NCBI GenBank assembly: GCA_016867955.1
Contig: VGIE01000167.1
Coordinates: 1-5,791 of the forward strand
DNA: 5,791 bases
Direction of reading: 5' to 3'
From: Betaproteobacteria bacterium
Lineage (GTDB): Bacteria; Pseudomonadota; Gammaproteobacteria; Burkholderiales; SG8-39
Shown: piece after piece, positions 1 through 5,791 of the stretch
Numbering within the stretch: the first letter of the stretch is position 1
Layout of the letters: every line of letters begins with the position of its first letter
Notes under the pieces: generated by a model
What the model saw: only the letters and a program-made list of their open reading frames with translations
Databases searched by the model: none
What the model was told of the DNA's origin: nothing
Position numbers and translations under genes: made by a program

Positions 1-15
1 AGGATGCCTGAGTGA
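1..15 (+). other. Probable 3' end of an upstream + strand gene plus the P450 ribosome binding site
   Basis: The window opens with AGGATGCCTGAGTGA. AGGA at 1-4 sits 7 nt before the GTG at 12 and is a plausible ribosome binding site for the P450. Stop codons fall at 9-11 (frame 3) and 13-15 (frame 1). The second would overlap the P450 start as GTGA, the common 4-nt overlap of translationally coupled genes. Only a few codons of any upstream gene are present, so its identity cannot be read and the coupling is an inference. Confidence 0.4.
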
Positions 16-1205
16 ACGAACCGCTCCCCGCCTTTCCCTTCCCACGCCAACACCCGCTGCGGCCGCCACCGGAACTCGTCCGGCGCCTGCAGGACGCCCC
101 GGTGTCTCAGGTCAGGCTGGCGGGCGGCCAGACGGTCTGGCTGGTGCTCGGGCACGCCGACGTGCGCGCGCTGCTGACCGATGCACGCATCAGCGCCGAC
201 TCCACCCGCCCCGGCTTCCCGCCCATCGGCCCCTCGGGCGCGAATCCCGCGCTGCGCACCTTTCCGCGCCGCGATGCGCCGGAACACACCGCGCAGCGGC
301 GCATGCTGGCCGCGGAATTTTCGCCCGAGCGCGTCGAGGCGTTGCGGCCCGAGGTGCGGCGCATCGGTCATGGCCTGATCGACGCGATGCTGAAGCGCAC
401 GCCGCCGGTGGACTTCGTCGAGTGCGTGGCGCTGCCGCTGCCCACGCTGGTCATCTCGGCGCTGCTGGGCGTGCCTTACGAAGACCGCGAGCTCTTTCAC
501 GGATTCGAGGCGGCGGTGATGTCGCTCGACCCGGCGGAATCCGCGCGCGGCACGCGCGAGGAACTCGACTACCTCGACCGGCTGGTGGCGCGCAAGGAAC
601 GCCAGCCCGAAGATGACCTCATCGGCCGGCTCATCGTCGAACAGGTGCGGCCCGGCGCCATGGCGCGCGATGAGCTGGTGCGCGTGGTGCGCACGCTGCT
701 GAGCGCCGGGCACGAGAGCACGGCCAACATGACGGCACTGAGCGTGCTGAGCCTGCTGCTCGACCCACGGGCGCTGCGGCAGCTGCGCGGAAACCCGGGC
801 AACGTGGGCGATGCCGTGTACGAACTGCTGCGCCTGCACAGCATCTTCCACCTGTTCTCGCCGCGCGTGGCCACGGCCGACATCACGATCGGCGGCCACA
901 CCATCCGCGCCGGCGACGGCGTCGTGCTGTCGCTGCTGGGCGCCAACCACGACCCTCGGGCCTTCCCCGATCCGGAAAGACTCGATTTCTCGCGCGATGC
1001 ACGCCAGCAGGTCGCCCTCGGCTTCGGCGCACACCACTGCCTGGGCCAGGGCCTGGCGCGCATGGAACTCGCGGAGATCCTGCCGATGGTGTTCGAGCGC
1101 ATCCCGACGCTCAGGCTGGCGGTGCCGTTCGAAGCGCTGCGTTTCCGGTCGGACCGCGCGACCTACGGGGTCTATGCGCTGCCGGTGACCTGGTACCCAG
1201 CCTGA
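12..1205 (+). CDS. Soluble cytochrome P450 monooxygenase, CYP105-like
   Basis: This 397-aa protein is a complete bacterial P450 of normal length with no membrane anchor, so it should be cytosolic and take electrons from a ferredoxin/reductase pair (none is encoded here). Visible landmarks are the C-helix APEHTAQRR (about 89-97; H92 and R96 at the usual heme-propionate positions), I-helix oxygen-activation motif AGHEST (232-237), K-helix ExxR (E271 to R274), SPRVA (283-287), meander FPDPERLDF (318-326) and heme loop GFGAHHCLG with the thiolate ligand C343. In the heme loop the usual leading Phe is Leu, a tolerated change. No catalytic residue appears to be missing. GTG at 12 is chosen because it follows AGGA and matches the family N-terminus; the next in-frame Met is residue 98. 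The N-terminal style (PPPELVRRL, then VWLVLGHADVRALL) resembles actinobacterial CYP105/107 proteins. The substrate cannot be told. It is followed after 7 nt by a HAD phosphatase, probably co-transcribed. Confidence 0.95.
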   Translation: MNEPLPAFPFPRQHPLRPPPELVRRLQDAPVSQVRLAGGQTVWLVLGHADVRALLTDARISADSTRPGFPPIGPSGANPALRTFPRRDAPEHTAQRRMLAAEFSPERVEALRPEVRRIGHGLIDAMLKRTPPVDFVECVALPLPTLVISALLGVPYEDRELFHGFEAAVMSLDPAESARGTREELDYLDRLVARKERQPEDDLIGRLIVEQVRPGAMARDELVRVVRTLLSAGHESTANMTALSVLSLLLDPRALRQLRGNPGNVGDAVYELLRLHSIFHLFSPRVATADITIGGHTIRAGDGVVLSLLGANHDPRAFPDPERLDFSRDARQQVALGFGAHHCLGQGLARMELAEILPMVFERIPTLRLAVPFEALRFRSDRATYGVYALPVTWYPA

Positions 1206-1212
1206 CCTGGCA

Positions 1213-2007
1213 ATGCGACCCGTAACGGAAATTCCCGCCGCCGCGCTGCCGGCGATCGCCGTCATGTTGTGCGACATCGACGACACGCTCACCACCGACG
1301 GGCATCTGACCGCCGCCGCCTACGCTGCCATGGAGCGCCTGAGCCTGGCCGGGATCCGCGTGGTGCCGGTGACCGGCCGCCCCGCCGGTTGGTGCGACCA
1401 TATCGCGCGCATGTGGCCGGTGGCAGGGGTGGTGGGCGAAAACGGCGCGTTTTATTTCTGCTACGACCGGAAGCGCCACAGAATGACGCGTGTCCATGCG
1501 GAGGGCGCCTCACTACGCGAATCCCGCCGCCGGGAACTGCTCGCCATTGGCGGCGAGATCCTGCGCGAAGTCCCGGGCAGCGCACTCGCCGCCGACCAGC
1601 CCTACCGCGAGACCGACCTCGCCATCGACTATTGCGAGGACGTGCCGCGCCTGCCCGCCGATGCCGTGCAGCGCATCGCAGCGCTGATGCGCGAGCGTGG
1701 CCTCAACGCGAAAGTCAGTTCCATCCACGTCAACGGCTGGTTCGGCGACTACGACAAACTGGCGATGTCGCTCAGGCTTCTGCGCGAGCAGTTGGGCATC
1801 GACGCCGATGCCGATGCGCGTAGCTGCGTGTTCATCGGCGATTCACCCAATGACGCGCCGATGTTCGGCAAATTCCCGCTCTCCGTCGGGGTCGCCAATG
1901 TGCGGAAATTTTCCGGAAGCATGGAGCACCAGCCAAAGTACGTCACCAATGCCGCCAGCGGGGCGGGTTTCTGCGAACTCGCCGGATTGCTGCTTACCGG
2001 CAGATAA
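1213..2007 (+). CDS. HAD-superfamily hydrolase, subfamily IIB (Cof/sugar-phosphatase type)
   Basis: This 264-aa protein is a probable Mg-dependent phosphatase. All four HAD motifs are present: motif I DIDDT (D21 nucleophile, D23 general acid/base), motif II VTGR (T54), motif III Lys in GDYDK (K182), and motif IV GDSPND (D210, D214). GENGA (75-79), followed by about 95 residues before motif III, indicates a C2 cap of the IIB type, as in Cof, sucrose-phosphate, trehalose-phosphate and mannosyl-phosphoglycerate phosphatases. Substrates of this group are usually sugar phosphates or other small phosphomonoesters; which one applies here is not readable. The ATG at 1213 lies 7 nt after the P450 stop with no clear Shine-Dalgarno, which suggests coupled translation. 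The ATG at 1264 (Met18) would start just before motif I and is the alternative. The fold assignment is firm and the specific role unknown. Confidence 0.93.
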   Translation: MRPVTEIPAAALPAIAVMLCDIDDTLTTDGHLTAAAYAAMERLSLAGIRVVPVTGRPAGWCDHIARMWPVAGVVGENGAFYFCYDRKRHRMTRVHAEGASLRESRRRELLAIGGEILREVPGSALAADQPYRETDLAIDYCEDVPRLPADAVQRIAALMRERGLNAKVSSIHVNGWFGDYDKLAMSLRLLREQLGIDADADARSCVFIGDSPNDAPMFGKFPLSVGVANVRKFSGSMEHQPKYVTNAASGAGFCELAGLLLTGR

Positions 2008-2098
2008 GAGACGCCGCTCGATCAAGCCGGCATGGCGCGATTCGGCTTCGGGCAAGCGGTGTTCCGATTCAGGGGCCCGGCACCGGGCCAATCGGAGG
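2008..2098. other. Convergent intergenic gap
   Basis: These 91 nt separate the stop of the + strand HAD gene from the stop of the - strand phnE2 gene. The right part holds a strong hairpin (described separately). I see no gene or promoter in the rest. Confidence 0.8.
2064..2095. terminator. Two-part hairpin at the convergent junction, possible bidirectional terminator
   Basis: An inner perfect 7-bp stem (GGCCCGG at 2074-2080 with CCGGGCC at 2083-2089, CA between them) is extended by an outer 6-bp stem (CCGATT at 2064-2069 with AATCGG at 2090-2095). The left arm carries a 4-nt bulge (CAGG, 2070-2073). The structure ends 3 nt from the phnE2 stop codon and 56 nt past the HAD stop, so it would form in both transcripts. 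No T-run follows directly on either strand, so it does not fit a classic intrinsic terminator. It may instead stabilise the 3' ends or act together with Rho. Confidence 0.6.
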
Positions 2099-2905
2099 TC
2101 AGATGATTTTCTTGCGAAGAAACGTTACCGCGATTTCCGCGAGGATCACCACCGCGAAGATCGCCACCAGCATCAGCGCCACGCGCTCCCATTGAAACAG
2201 GTTCATTGCCGAATCGATGGCCATGCCGATGCCCCCTGCTCCCACCAGCCCCAGGACCGCTGACTCGCGCACGCTGATGTCCCAGCGGAACAGCGCAATG
2301 GCCCAGAACGCCGGTTCTACCTGCGGCCAGTAGCCTTTGAGGTAGATGCTGCCCCACGGCGCGCCGGCGCTCCTGAGCGCCTCAATCGGCCCCTGGCGCG
2401 CCTCCTCCATGGCCTCGCCGAACAGCTTGCCGACAAAACCGATGGAGCGAAACGCGATCGCCATGGTGCCGGCCAGCGCCCCGGGGCCGAAGATGGCGAC
2501 GAACAACAGCGCCCATACCAGCGAATTCACCGAGCGCGAAGACACCAGCAGCAGCTTGGCCAAATAGTTGATGCCAACGTGGCGCGTGATGTTGTTTGCC
2601 GCGAGCAGGCCCAGGGGAACGGCCATCACGATGGCAAGCAGTGTGCCCAGCGTGGCAATGTGCAGCGTCTCGATCAACGCCTCATGCACGCCCTTGGGAT
2701 AATGGGCCCATTCTATCGGCCACATGCGCCGCAGCAGGTCCGCCATCTGCTCGGGCGCGTCGTAGAGAAACTCCGGGACGAACTGCACGGTGCGCAGGCT
2801 CACCACGCAGGCCGCGACCAGGCCGAAGTAAAGCGCGAAGCGCGCCAGGCGCTGTCGCGGCGTATGGCGCCGCCATTCGCGCTCGATGGGCGACGCCACC
2901 GTCAT
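2099..2905 (-). CDS. phnE2: Phosphonate-type ABC transporter permease, second subunit
   Basis: This 268-aa integral membrane protein of the PhnE family is one half of the translocation channel of the importer encoded by phnD-phnC-phnE1-phnE2. Hydrophobic segments lie at about 23-40, 82-103, 113-137, 139-160, 196-206, 216-232 and 241-262. The cytoplasmic EAA loop that docks on the ATPase is at about 164-195, with core EEARQGPIEALRSAGAP. The family block VLGLVGAGGIG (217-227) follows. It is homologous in architecture to phnE1 but clearly divergent, so it is not a recent duplicate. The ATG at 2905 is the only credible start: no ATG, GTG or TTG lies in frame between it and the phnE1 stop 40 nt upstream. 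It lacks a good Shine-Dalgarno, and a 5-codon ORF ends over it. It is the last gene of the operon. Confidence 0.92.
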   Translation of the reverse strand: MTVASPIEREWRRHTPRQRLARFALYFGLVAACVVSLRTVQFVPEFLYDAPEQMADLLRRMWPIEWAHYPKGVHEALIETLHIATLGTLLAIVMAVPLGLLAANNITRHVGINYLAKLLLVSSRSVNSLVWALLFVAIFGPGALAGTMAIAFRSIGFVGKLFGEAMEEARQGPIEALRSAGAPWGSIYLKGYWPQVEPAFWAIALFRWDISVRESAVLGLVGAGGIGMAIDSAMNLFQWERVALMLVAIFAVVILAEIAVTFLRKKII

Positions 2906-2919
2906 TGTCGCCGGCTCAT
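2902..2919 (-). other. 5-codon mini-ORF overlapping the phnE2 start
   Basis: In the phnE1-phnE2 gap the - strand reads ATG AGC CGG CGA CAA TGA (MSRRQ). Its stop codon overlaps the phnE2 start codon as ATGA. No Shine-Dalgarno precedes it. It might serve termination-reinitiation, but an ORF this short can easily arise by chance. Confidence 0.2.
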
Positions 2920-2945
2920 TGACGTGGCGGCAGATGGCGGCAGGC

Positions 2946-3740
2946 TCACTGGTAGACCTTCTTCACCCAGTTCTGCAGTGATTCGCTCACCATGATCAGG
3001 GCGATGATCGCCAGCAAAATGGTCAGCAGGTAGTCATAGTCGAATTTCTGGAAGGCTGCGAACATGGTGCCGCCGATGCCGCCGGCGCCGACGATGCCGA
3101 CCATGGTCGAATTGCGGATGTTGGAGTCGAACTGGTAAGTGGCGAACCCCACGAAGCGAGTCAATACCTGCGGCAGCACGCCATAGAGGATCACGTTCAT
3201 GAACGGGGCGCCAGTGGCACGGATGGCCTCGAGCTGCTTCGCCGATATCTCCTCGATTGCCTCGGCAAAGAGTTTGGCGATGAATCCGATCGAAGCCACC
3301 GTCAGCGCCAGTATCCCGGCCAGAGCGCCGAAGCCCACCGCCTTGACGAAGAGGATGGCGATGATCACCTGGTGAAACGAGCGGCACAGAGCGATCAAAA
3401 GCCGCGTCGGCCAGGTCAGCCACGGCGGCATCAGGTTGCGCGCCGCGAGCAGCCCGATCGGCAGGGACAGCATGATGCCCAGCGCCGAGGACAGCACCGC
3501 GATCTCCAGCGTCTCGTAAATGCCGCGCAGCATCAGCGTCATCTTGGAGGCTTCGGTTTCCGGGGGCAGCATCCGGCCGACGAAGCGGATGCCGTTGTCG
3601 ACTCCCGTGACGAAGCGCGCCCAACTGACATCCAGAATGGAGGTCGCGTAACCCGCGTACAGGGCAAGCGCGATCCACGCAATGCGCGCCGGCCAGTTGG
3701 GCACAAAGGCCGGCGGCCGGGCGGTTACCGCGGCATTCAT
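2946..3740 (-). CDS. phnE1: Phosphonate-type ABC transporter permease, first subunit
   Basis: This 264-aa inner-membrane permease of the PhnE family pairs with the phnE2 product to form the channel. Numbered from the ATG at 3740, hydrophobic segments lie at about 19-36, 78-100, 112-132, 138-157, 192-204 and 237-255. The EAA loop for contact with the ATPase is at about 160-191 (EAIEEISAKQLEAIRATGAP, then VLPQ). The family block MVGIVGAGGIG is at 213-223. The start is uncertain: an in-frame GTG at 3749 would add three residues. Neither site has a well-placed Shine-Dalgarno. The ATG is preferred here because a mini-ORF stop overlaps it as ATGA. It follows phnC by 24-27 nt and precedes phnE2 by 40 nt. 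Two distinct PhnE permeases in one operon is a known layout for this transporter family, in contrast to the single phnE of E. coli. Confidence 0.92.
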   Translation of the reverse strand: MNAAVTARPPAFVPNWPARIAWIALALYAGYATSILDVSWARFVTGVDNGIRFVGRMLPPETEASKMTLMLRGIYETLEIAVLSSALGIMLSLPIGLLAARNLMPPWLTWPTRLLIALCRSFHQVIIAILFVKAVGFGALAGILALTVASIGFIAKLFAEAIEEISAKQLEAIRATGAPFMNVILYGVLPQVLTRFVGFATYQFDSNIRNSTMVGIVGAGGIGGTMFAAFQKFDYDYLLTILLAIIALIMVSESLQNWVKKVYQ

Positions 3741-3754
3741 GGATGGCACGCCAT
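3737..3754 (-). other. 5-codon mini-ORF overlapping the phnE1 start
   Basis: The - strand reads ATG GCG TGC CAT CCA TGA (MACHP). Its stop codon overlaps the ATG of phnE1 at 3740 as ATGA. A Shine-Dalgarno-like AGGG at 3766-3763 lies 8 nt before this mini-ORF, a better spacing than for either phnE1 start. It has the same length and arrangement as the one before phnE2. A coupling role is an inference. Confidence 0.25.
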
Positions 3755-3767
3755 GACCGGCGCCCTA

Positions 3768-4559
3768 CTATTCCAGCCAGTCCTCGCCACCGTAGATCTC
3801 CTTGAGGTGGGTGTCGTCCAGGCCCTCTGGCGCGCCGTCATACACCACCCTGCCGCCCGCCATGCCGATCACGTGGCCGGCGAAGCGGCGGGCGAGCGGC
3901 ACATTGTGGATATTGAGAATCACCGGAATGCCTCGGCCCTGCGTGAGTCCCGCGAGCAGTTCCATGATCTCCACCGAAGTCTTGGGATCGAGCGACGAGG
4001 TCGGCTCATCGGCCAGCAGCAATTCCGGTCGCTGCATGATCGCGCGCGCAATGCCCACGCGCTGGCGCTGGCCGCCGGAGAGCGCGTCGGCACGCTGGTT
4101 GGCGAACGCGGTGAGGCCGACCGTGTCGAGCAGTTCCCAGGCGGTGCCGATGTCATCGGCAGGGTAGCGCCTCATCCAGGCATTGAACGGGGAGACGTAA
4201 CCCAGGCGCCCCGAGAGCAGATTCTCCATCACCGTGAGCCGTTCCACGAGGTTGTACTCCTGGAACACCATGCCGATGCGGCGTCGCGCCTCGCGCAGCG
4301 CCTTGCCGCGCAGAGTAGCGAGGTCCAGCCCCTTGAACAGGATCTGGCCGGCGGTGGGTTCCACCAGGCGGTTGATGCAGCGGATCAGCGTGGACTTGCC
4401 GGTGCCCGAAGGACCGATCACCGCGGTGATGCCGCGCCCGGGGATACGGATACTGATGTCATGCAGCACCGGCTCGCCGCGCCGGTATTCCTTCTTCAGG
4501 CCGCGAATTTCAAGTGCCGCGGTCGGCGTATCCGCCCGCGGCTGCGATTCGGCAGGCAC
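3768..4559 (-). CDS. phnC: Phosphonate-type ABC transporter ATP-binding protein
   Basis: This 263-aa ATPase powers the importer from the cytoplasmic face of PhnE1/PhnE2. All nucleotide-binding motifs are intact: Walker A GPSGTGKST (49-57, K55), Q-loop Q100 in MVFQEYNLV, signature LSGGQ (160-164), Walker B LLADEP (181-186, catalytic E185), D-loop SLD (189-191) and switch H218. The segment NLLSGRLGYVSPF (113-125) is typical of PhnC, and the length matches E. coli PhnC. The GTG at 4559 is chosen because it lies 2 nt after the phnD stop and gives a family-like N-terminus; no Shine-Dalgarno is obvious, so translation is probably coupled to phnD. The reading frame happens to stay open for 340 codons back through phnD, but that stretch is out of frame with phnD and is not a fusion. 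The gene ends in tandem TAG TAG stops (3770-3765). Confidence 0.94.
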   Translation of the reverse strand: MPAESQPRADTPTAALEIRGLKKEYRRGEPVLHDISIRIPGRGITAVIGPSGTGKSTLIRCINRLVEPTAGQILFKGLDLATLRGKALREARRRIGMVFQEYNLVERLTVMENLLSGRLGYVSPFNAWMRRYPADDIGTAWELLDTVGLTAFANQRADALSGGQRQRVGIARAIMQRPELLLADEPTSSLDPKTSVEIMELLAGLTQGRGIPVILNIHNVPLARRFAGHVIGMAGGRVVYDGAPEGLDDTHLKEIYGGEDWLE

Positions 4560-4561
4560 CG

Positions 4562-5596
4562 CTATTTCTTCGCGTCCAGCGCCTTCTTGCGCGCCGCTTC
4601 CTCGCGCGCCGATTCCTTCTCGTAGGCGGCGCGGTTGAACGGCGTGCCGGTCTCCTCGGCGATCTTGCGCACCACGGCCCAGTCCTTCTCGTAGGTGATA
4701 GGGAAGAAGCGATCCGCGCCGCCGAAGGTCTTCTGCATCTCCGCCGGAAAGCGGAAGTCGTAGAAACACTTGGTCAGCTTGCTCGCCAGCTCCGGCGCCA
4801 GGTCGTGCGCGTACGCAAAGGAGGAAGTCGGAAACAACGGGCTGCGATAGATGATGCGGAATTCGCCTTCCTTGATTTCGCCGCGCGATGCCATGCGGTG
4901 GAACACGTCGGAGGCCACGGGTGCGGCGTCGTAGTCGCCGCTCTCCACGCCTTTTACCGATTGCCCGTGGCCGCCGGAGAACAGCACCTTGTAGTCCTTG
5001 TCCGGAGCAATGCCTTCGGGCGGAAACAGCACCTGTGGCGCCAGGTGCCCGGAGTTCGACGATGGCGAGGTGTGTGCGATCTTTTTGCCCTTCAGGTCCG
5101 ACAGCTTCTGATAGGGACTGTTTCTGCGCACGATCATGATCAGGTTGTAGCCCTGCAGCTCCTTCTCCGTGCCCTTGATGGCGAAGGGCACCGCACCGGC
5201 GAGGTTGACCGCGAAACCCGTCGGTCCGGTGGAAAAGCCTCCCACGTGAAGGCGACCGGCGCGCATGGCTTCGATTTCCGCGGCGTTGGATTGCACCGGA
5301 AAATAGAGCACGCGCTTGGCGATGCACTTGCCGAGGTAATCGAGAAAGGGCTTGAAGGCCGTCTCGTAGACCGCCGCATCCTCCACCGGCGTGTAGGTGA
5401 AAACCAGGGTGGAGGGATTCTTCCAGCGCTTCGGATCGGCGGGCGCATCGGCGACCAGATCGCGGTTCTCGTCGCAATACATGGTGTCGAGCTGGCCACG
5501 GTTCTTGCAGGTGTCGCCCTGCGCCGTTGCCGTGGACGAGATCAGAACCGCGGATAACACCGCCATCAATGTCCTGCATAGCCGGTATGCGTTCAT
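4562..5596 (-). CDS. phnD: Phosphonate/phosphite-type ABC transporter periplasmic binding protein
   Basis: This 344-aa substrate-binding protein captures a phosphorus oxyanion or organophosphonate and delivers it to PhnE1/PhnE2. A signal peptide is clear: MNAYRLCR, a hydrophobic core to about residue 20, then a likely cut after TATA (A25). The core fold begins near LVFTYTPVED (64-73). Pocket-type segments follow: STGPTGF (122-128), SPSSNSGHLAP (177-187) and DYDAAPVASD (221-230), matching the serine-rich oxyanion-binding loops of PhnD/PtxB proteins. The mature form has four cysteines (C30, C41, C91, C277), and an N-terminal extension with an acidic stretch (D42, N44, D46, D50) precedes the core. 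The C-terminus is a charged, probably helical Lys/Glu/Arg tail (about 325-344). The ATG at 5596 is chosen over a TTG at 5620 because it follows a strong GGAGGT. The ligand (phosphonate, phosphite, phosphate or another) cannot be decided from sequence. Confidence 0.93.
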   Translation of the reverse strand: MNAYRLCRTLMAVLSAVLISSTATAQGDTCKNRGQLDTMYCDENRDLVADAPADPKRWKNPSTLVFTYTPVEDAAVYETAFKPFLDYLGKCIAKRVLYFPVQSNAAEIEAMRAGRLHVGGFSTGPTGFAVNLAGAVPFAIKGTEKELQGYNLIMIVRRNSPYQKLSDLKGKKIAHTSPSSNSGHLAPQVLFPPEGIAPDKDYKVLFSGGHGQSVKGVESGDYDAAPVASDVFHRMASRGEIKEGEFRIIYRSPLFPTSSFAYAHDLAPELASKLTKCFYDFRFPAEMQKTFGGADRFFPITYEKDWAVVRKIAEETGTPFNRAAYEKESAREEAARKKALDAKK

Positions 5597-5600
5597 GTCC

Positions 5601-5606
5601 ACCTCC
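5601..5606 (-). promoter_or_regulatory. Strong ribosome binding site of phnD
   Basis: GGAGGT on the - strand lies 4 nt before the ATG at 5596. It fixes the phnD start and rules out the upstream in-frame TTG at 5620. It is the best Shine-Dalgarno in the window; the downstream genes of the operon have weak ones, which fits translational coupling. Confidence 0.85.
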
Positions 5607-5634
5607 AGGAAAAATGACAAGATTGCTTCGCGAA

Positions 5635-5640
5635 TTTATA
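5635..5640 (-). promoter_or_regulatory. Possible -10 element upstream of phnD
   Basis: TATAAA on the - strand lies about 40 nt before the phnD start in a locally AT-rich stretch, unusual in this GC-rich window. No good -35 hexamer stands at 16-18 nt spacing; the region there reads GTGCCA/TGCCAT. A promoter of this kind would need an activator. If the upstream gene is co-transcribed, the element may have no role. Confidence 0.3.
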
Positions 5641-5642
5641 CG

Positions 5643-5791
5643 CTATTTTTCACCAAATGGCACAGTATTCGCTCTTTGCGAGGCGAGGGCGTTGCTGCGA
5701 TCAAAGCTGTCCGTGGGCGGCAGACGGGCCACTCCTACCTCTTCGATGAGGGAGATGCCGGAGAGGGACAGGGCGGCGTTGAAGCAGGGCG
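5643..5791 (-). CDS. Probable 3' end of an unidentified gene (partial)
   Basis: On the - strand a frame is open from the window edge to a TAG at 5645-5643, ending ANTVPFGEK. Over about the first 37 codons the third positions are strongly G/C-rich and the second positions lowest, as in real coding sequence here. The encoded piece (about 48 residues, including SLSGISLIEEVGVARLPP) is mildly hydrophobic then polar, and I do not recognise it. The last ten or so codons lose the G/C bias. The opposite strand has an open frame sharing the same third positions, so strand assignment is not certain. If real, the gene ends 46 nt before phnD and could be the first part of the same transcript. Confidence 0.45.
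   Translation of the reverse strand, partial: PCFNAALSLSGISLIEEVGVARLPPTDSFDRSNALASQRANTVPFGEK

Noticed and set aside
569..1497. Two - strand open frames opposite the P450 and the start of the HAD gene
   Set aside because: Both are shadows of genes with intact motifs, and neither has a convincing ribosome binding site or domain.
2099..3749. phnE1 and phnE2 as a recent tandem duplication
   Set aside because: The two proteins share the EAA-loop and GIVGAGGIG-type blocks but differ throughout the rest, so they are ordinary paired paralogues of this family.
3372..4625. A 417-codon + strand open frame opposite phnE1 and phnC
   Set aside because: It is antisense to two well-supported genes, its translation is rich in Arg, His and Gln with no recognisable domain, and it is explained by the G/C-rich codon bias of the real genes.
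4514..5557. A 347-codon + strand open frame opposite phnD
   Set aside because: Same reason: antisense shadow of phnD, with no motif and an Arg/His/Gly-rich composition.
3768..5579. A single 603-codon open frame on the - strand that looks like a binding protein-ATPase fusion
   Set aside because: Only the part from 4559 on encodes PhnC. The earlier 340 codons are in a different frame from phnD and translate to Arg/Gly-rich nonsense. phnD in its own frame has a signal peptide, family motifs and a strong ribosome binding site.
5614..5620. TTGTCAT on the - strand, a 6 of 7 match to a Pho box half-site, near phnD
   Set aside because: No second half-site lies at 11-nt spacing on either side, and it would fall downstream of the possible -10 element. 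CTGTGCC at 5665-5659 matches only 4 of 7. Not enough for a PhoB site.
5657..5749. Short + strand ORF starting ATG at 5657 (MAQYSLFARR...), as a divergent gene
   Set aside because: It ends after about 30 codons at TGA, has no clear ribosome binding site and no recognisable sequence.

Overview
This is a compact, high-GC bacterial window. Codon third positions are mostly G or C, genes are tightly packed, and start codons are a mix of ATG and GTG. The transporter proteins and the HAD phosphatase look proteobacterial, and my best guess is Betaproteobacteria (Burkholderiales or Rhodocyclales-like). That placement is inferred from protein style; there is no rRNA or other taxonomic marker. The cytochrome P450 reads more like the CYP105-type soluble P450s common in actinobacteria.

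The layout is two convergent blocks. On the + strand, a complete soluble cytochrome P450 (12-1205) is followed 7 nt later by a HAD-IIB phosphatase (1213-2007). The P450 start codon probably overlaps the stop of a further upstream gene in a GTGA arrangement, so this looks like the end of a longer operon. On the - strand, reading right to left, there is a four-gene ABC importer of the phosphonate/phosphite/phosphate family: phnD (binding protein, 5596-4562), phnC (ATPase, 4559-3768), and two permeases, phnE1 (3740-2946) and phnE2 (2905-2099). The blocks meet at a 91-nt gap holding a strong two-part hairpin (2064-2095). Right of phnD, 5643-5791 probably carries the 3' end of another - strand gene, followed by a short spacer with a TATAAA element and a strong ribosome binding site for phnD.

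Functionally, PhnD should capture a phosphorus oxyanion or organophosphonate in the periplasm, PhnE1/PhnE2 form the membrane channel and PhnC supplies ATP hydrolysis. No C-P lyase, phosphonatase or phosphite dehydrogenase gene lies in the window, so the substrate is undecided. The P450/HAD pair presumably modifies a small molecule, but no ferredoxin, reductase or biosynthetic partner is visible here.

I do not see a clearly new system. The points most worth a second look are the P450-HAD pairing, the cysteine-bracketed acidic N-terminus of mature PhnD, the matching 5-codon mini-ORFs in front of both permease genes, and the convergent-junction hairpin. I saw no tRNA, rRNA, CRISPR array, insertion sequence or attachment site.
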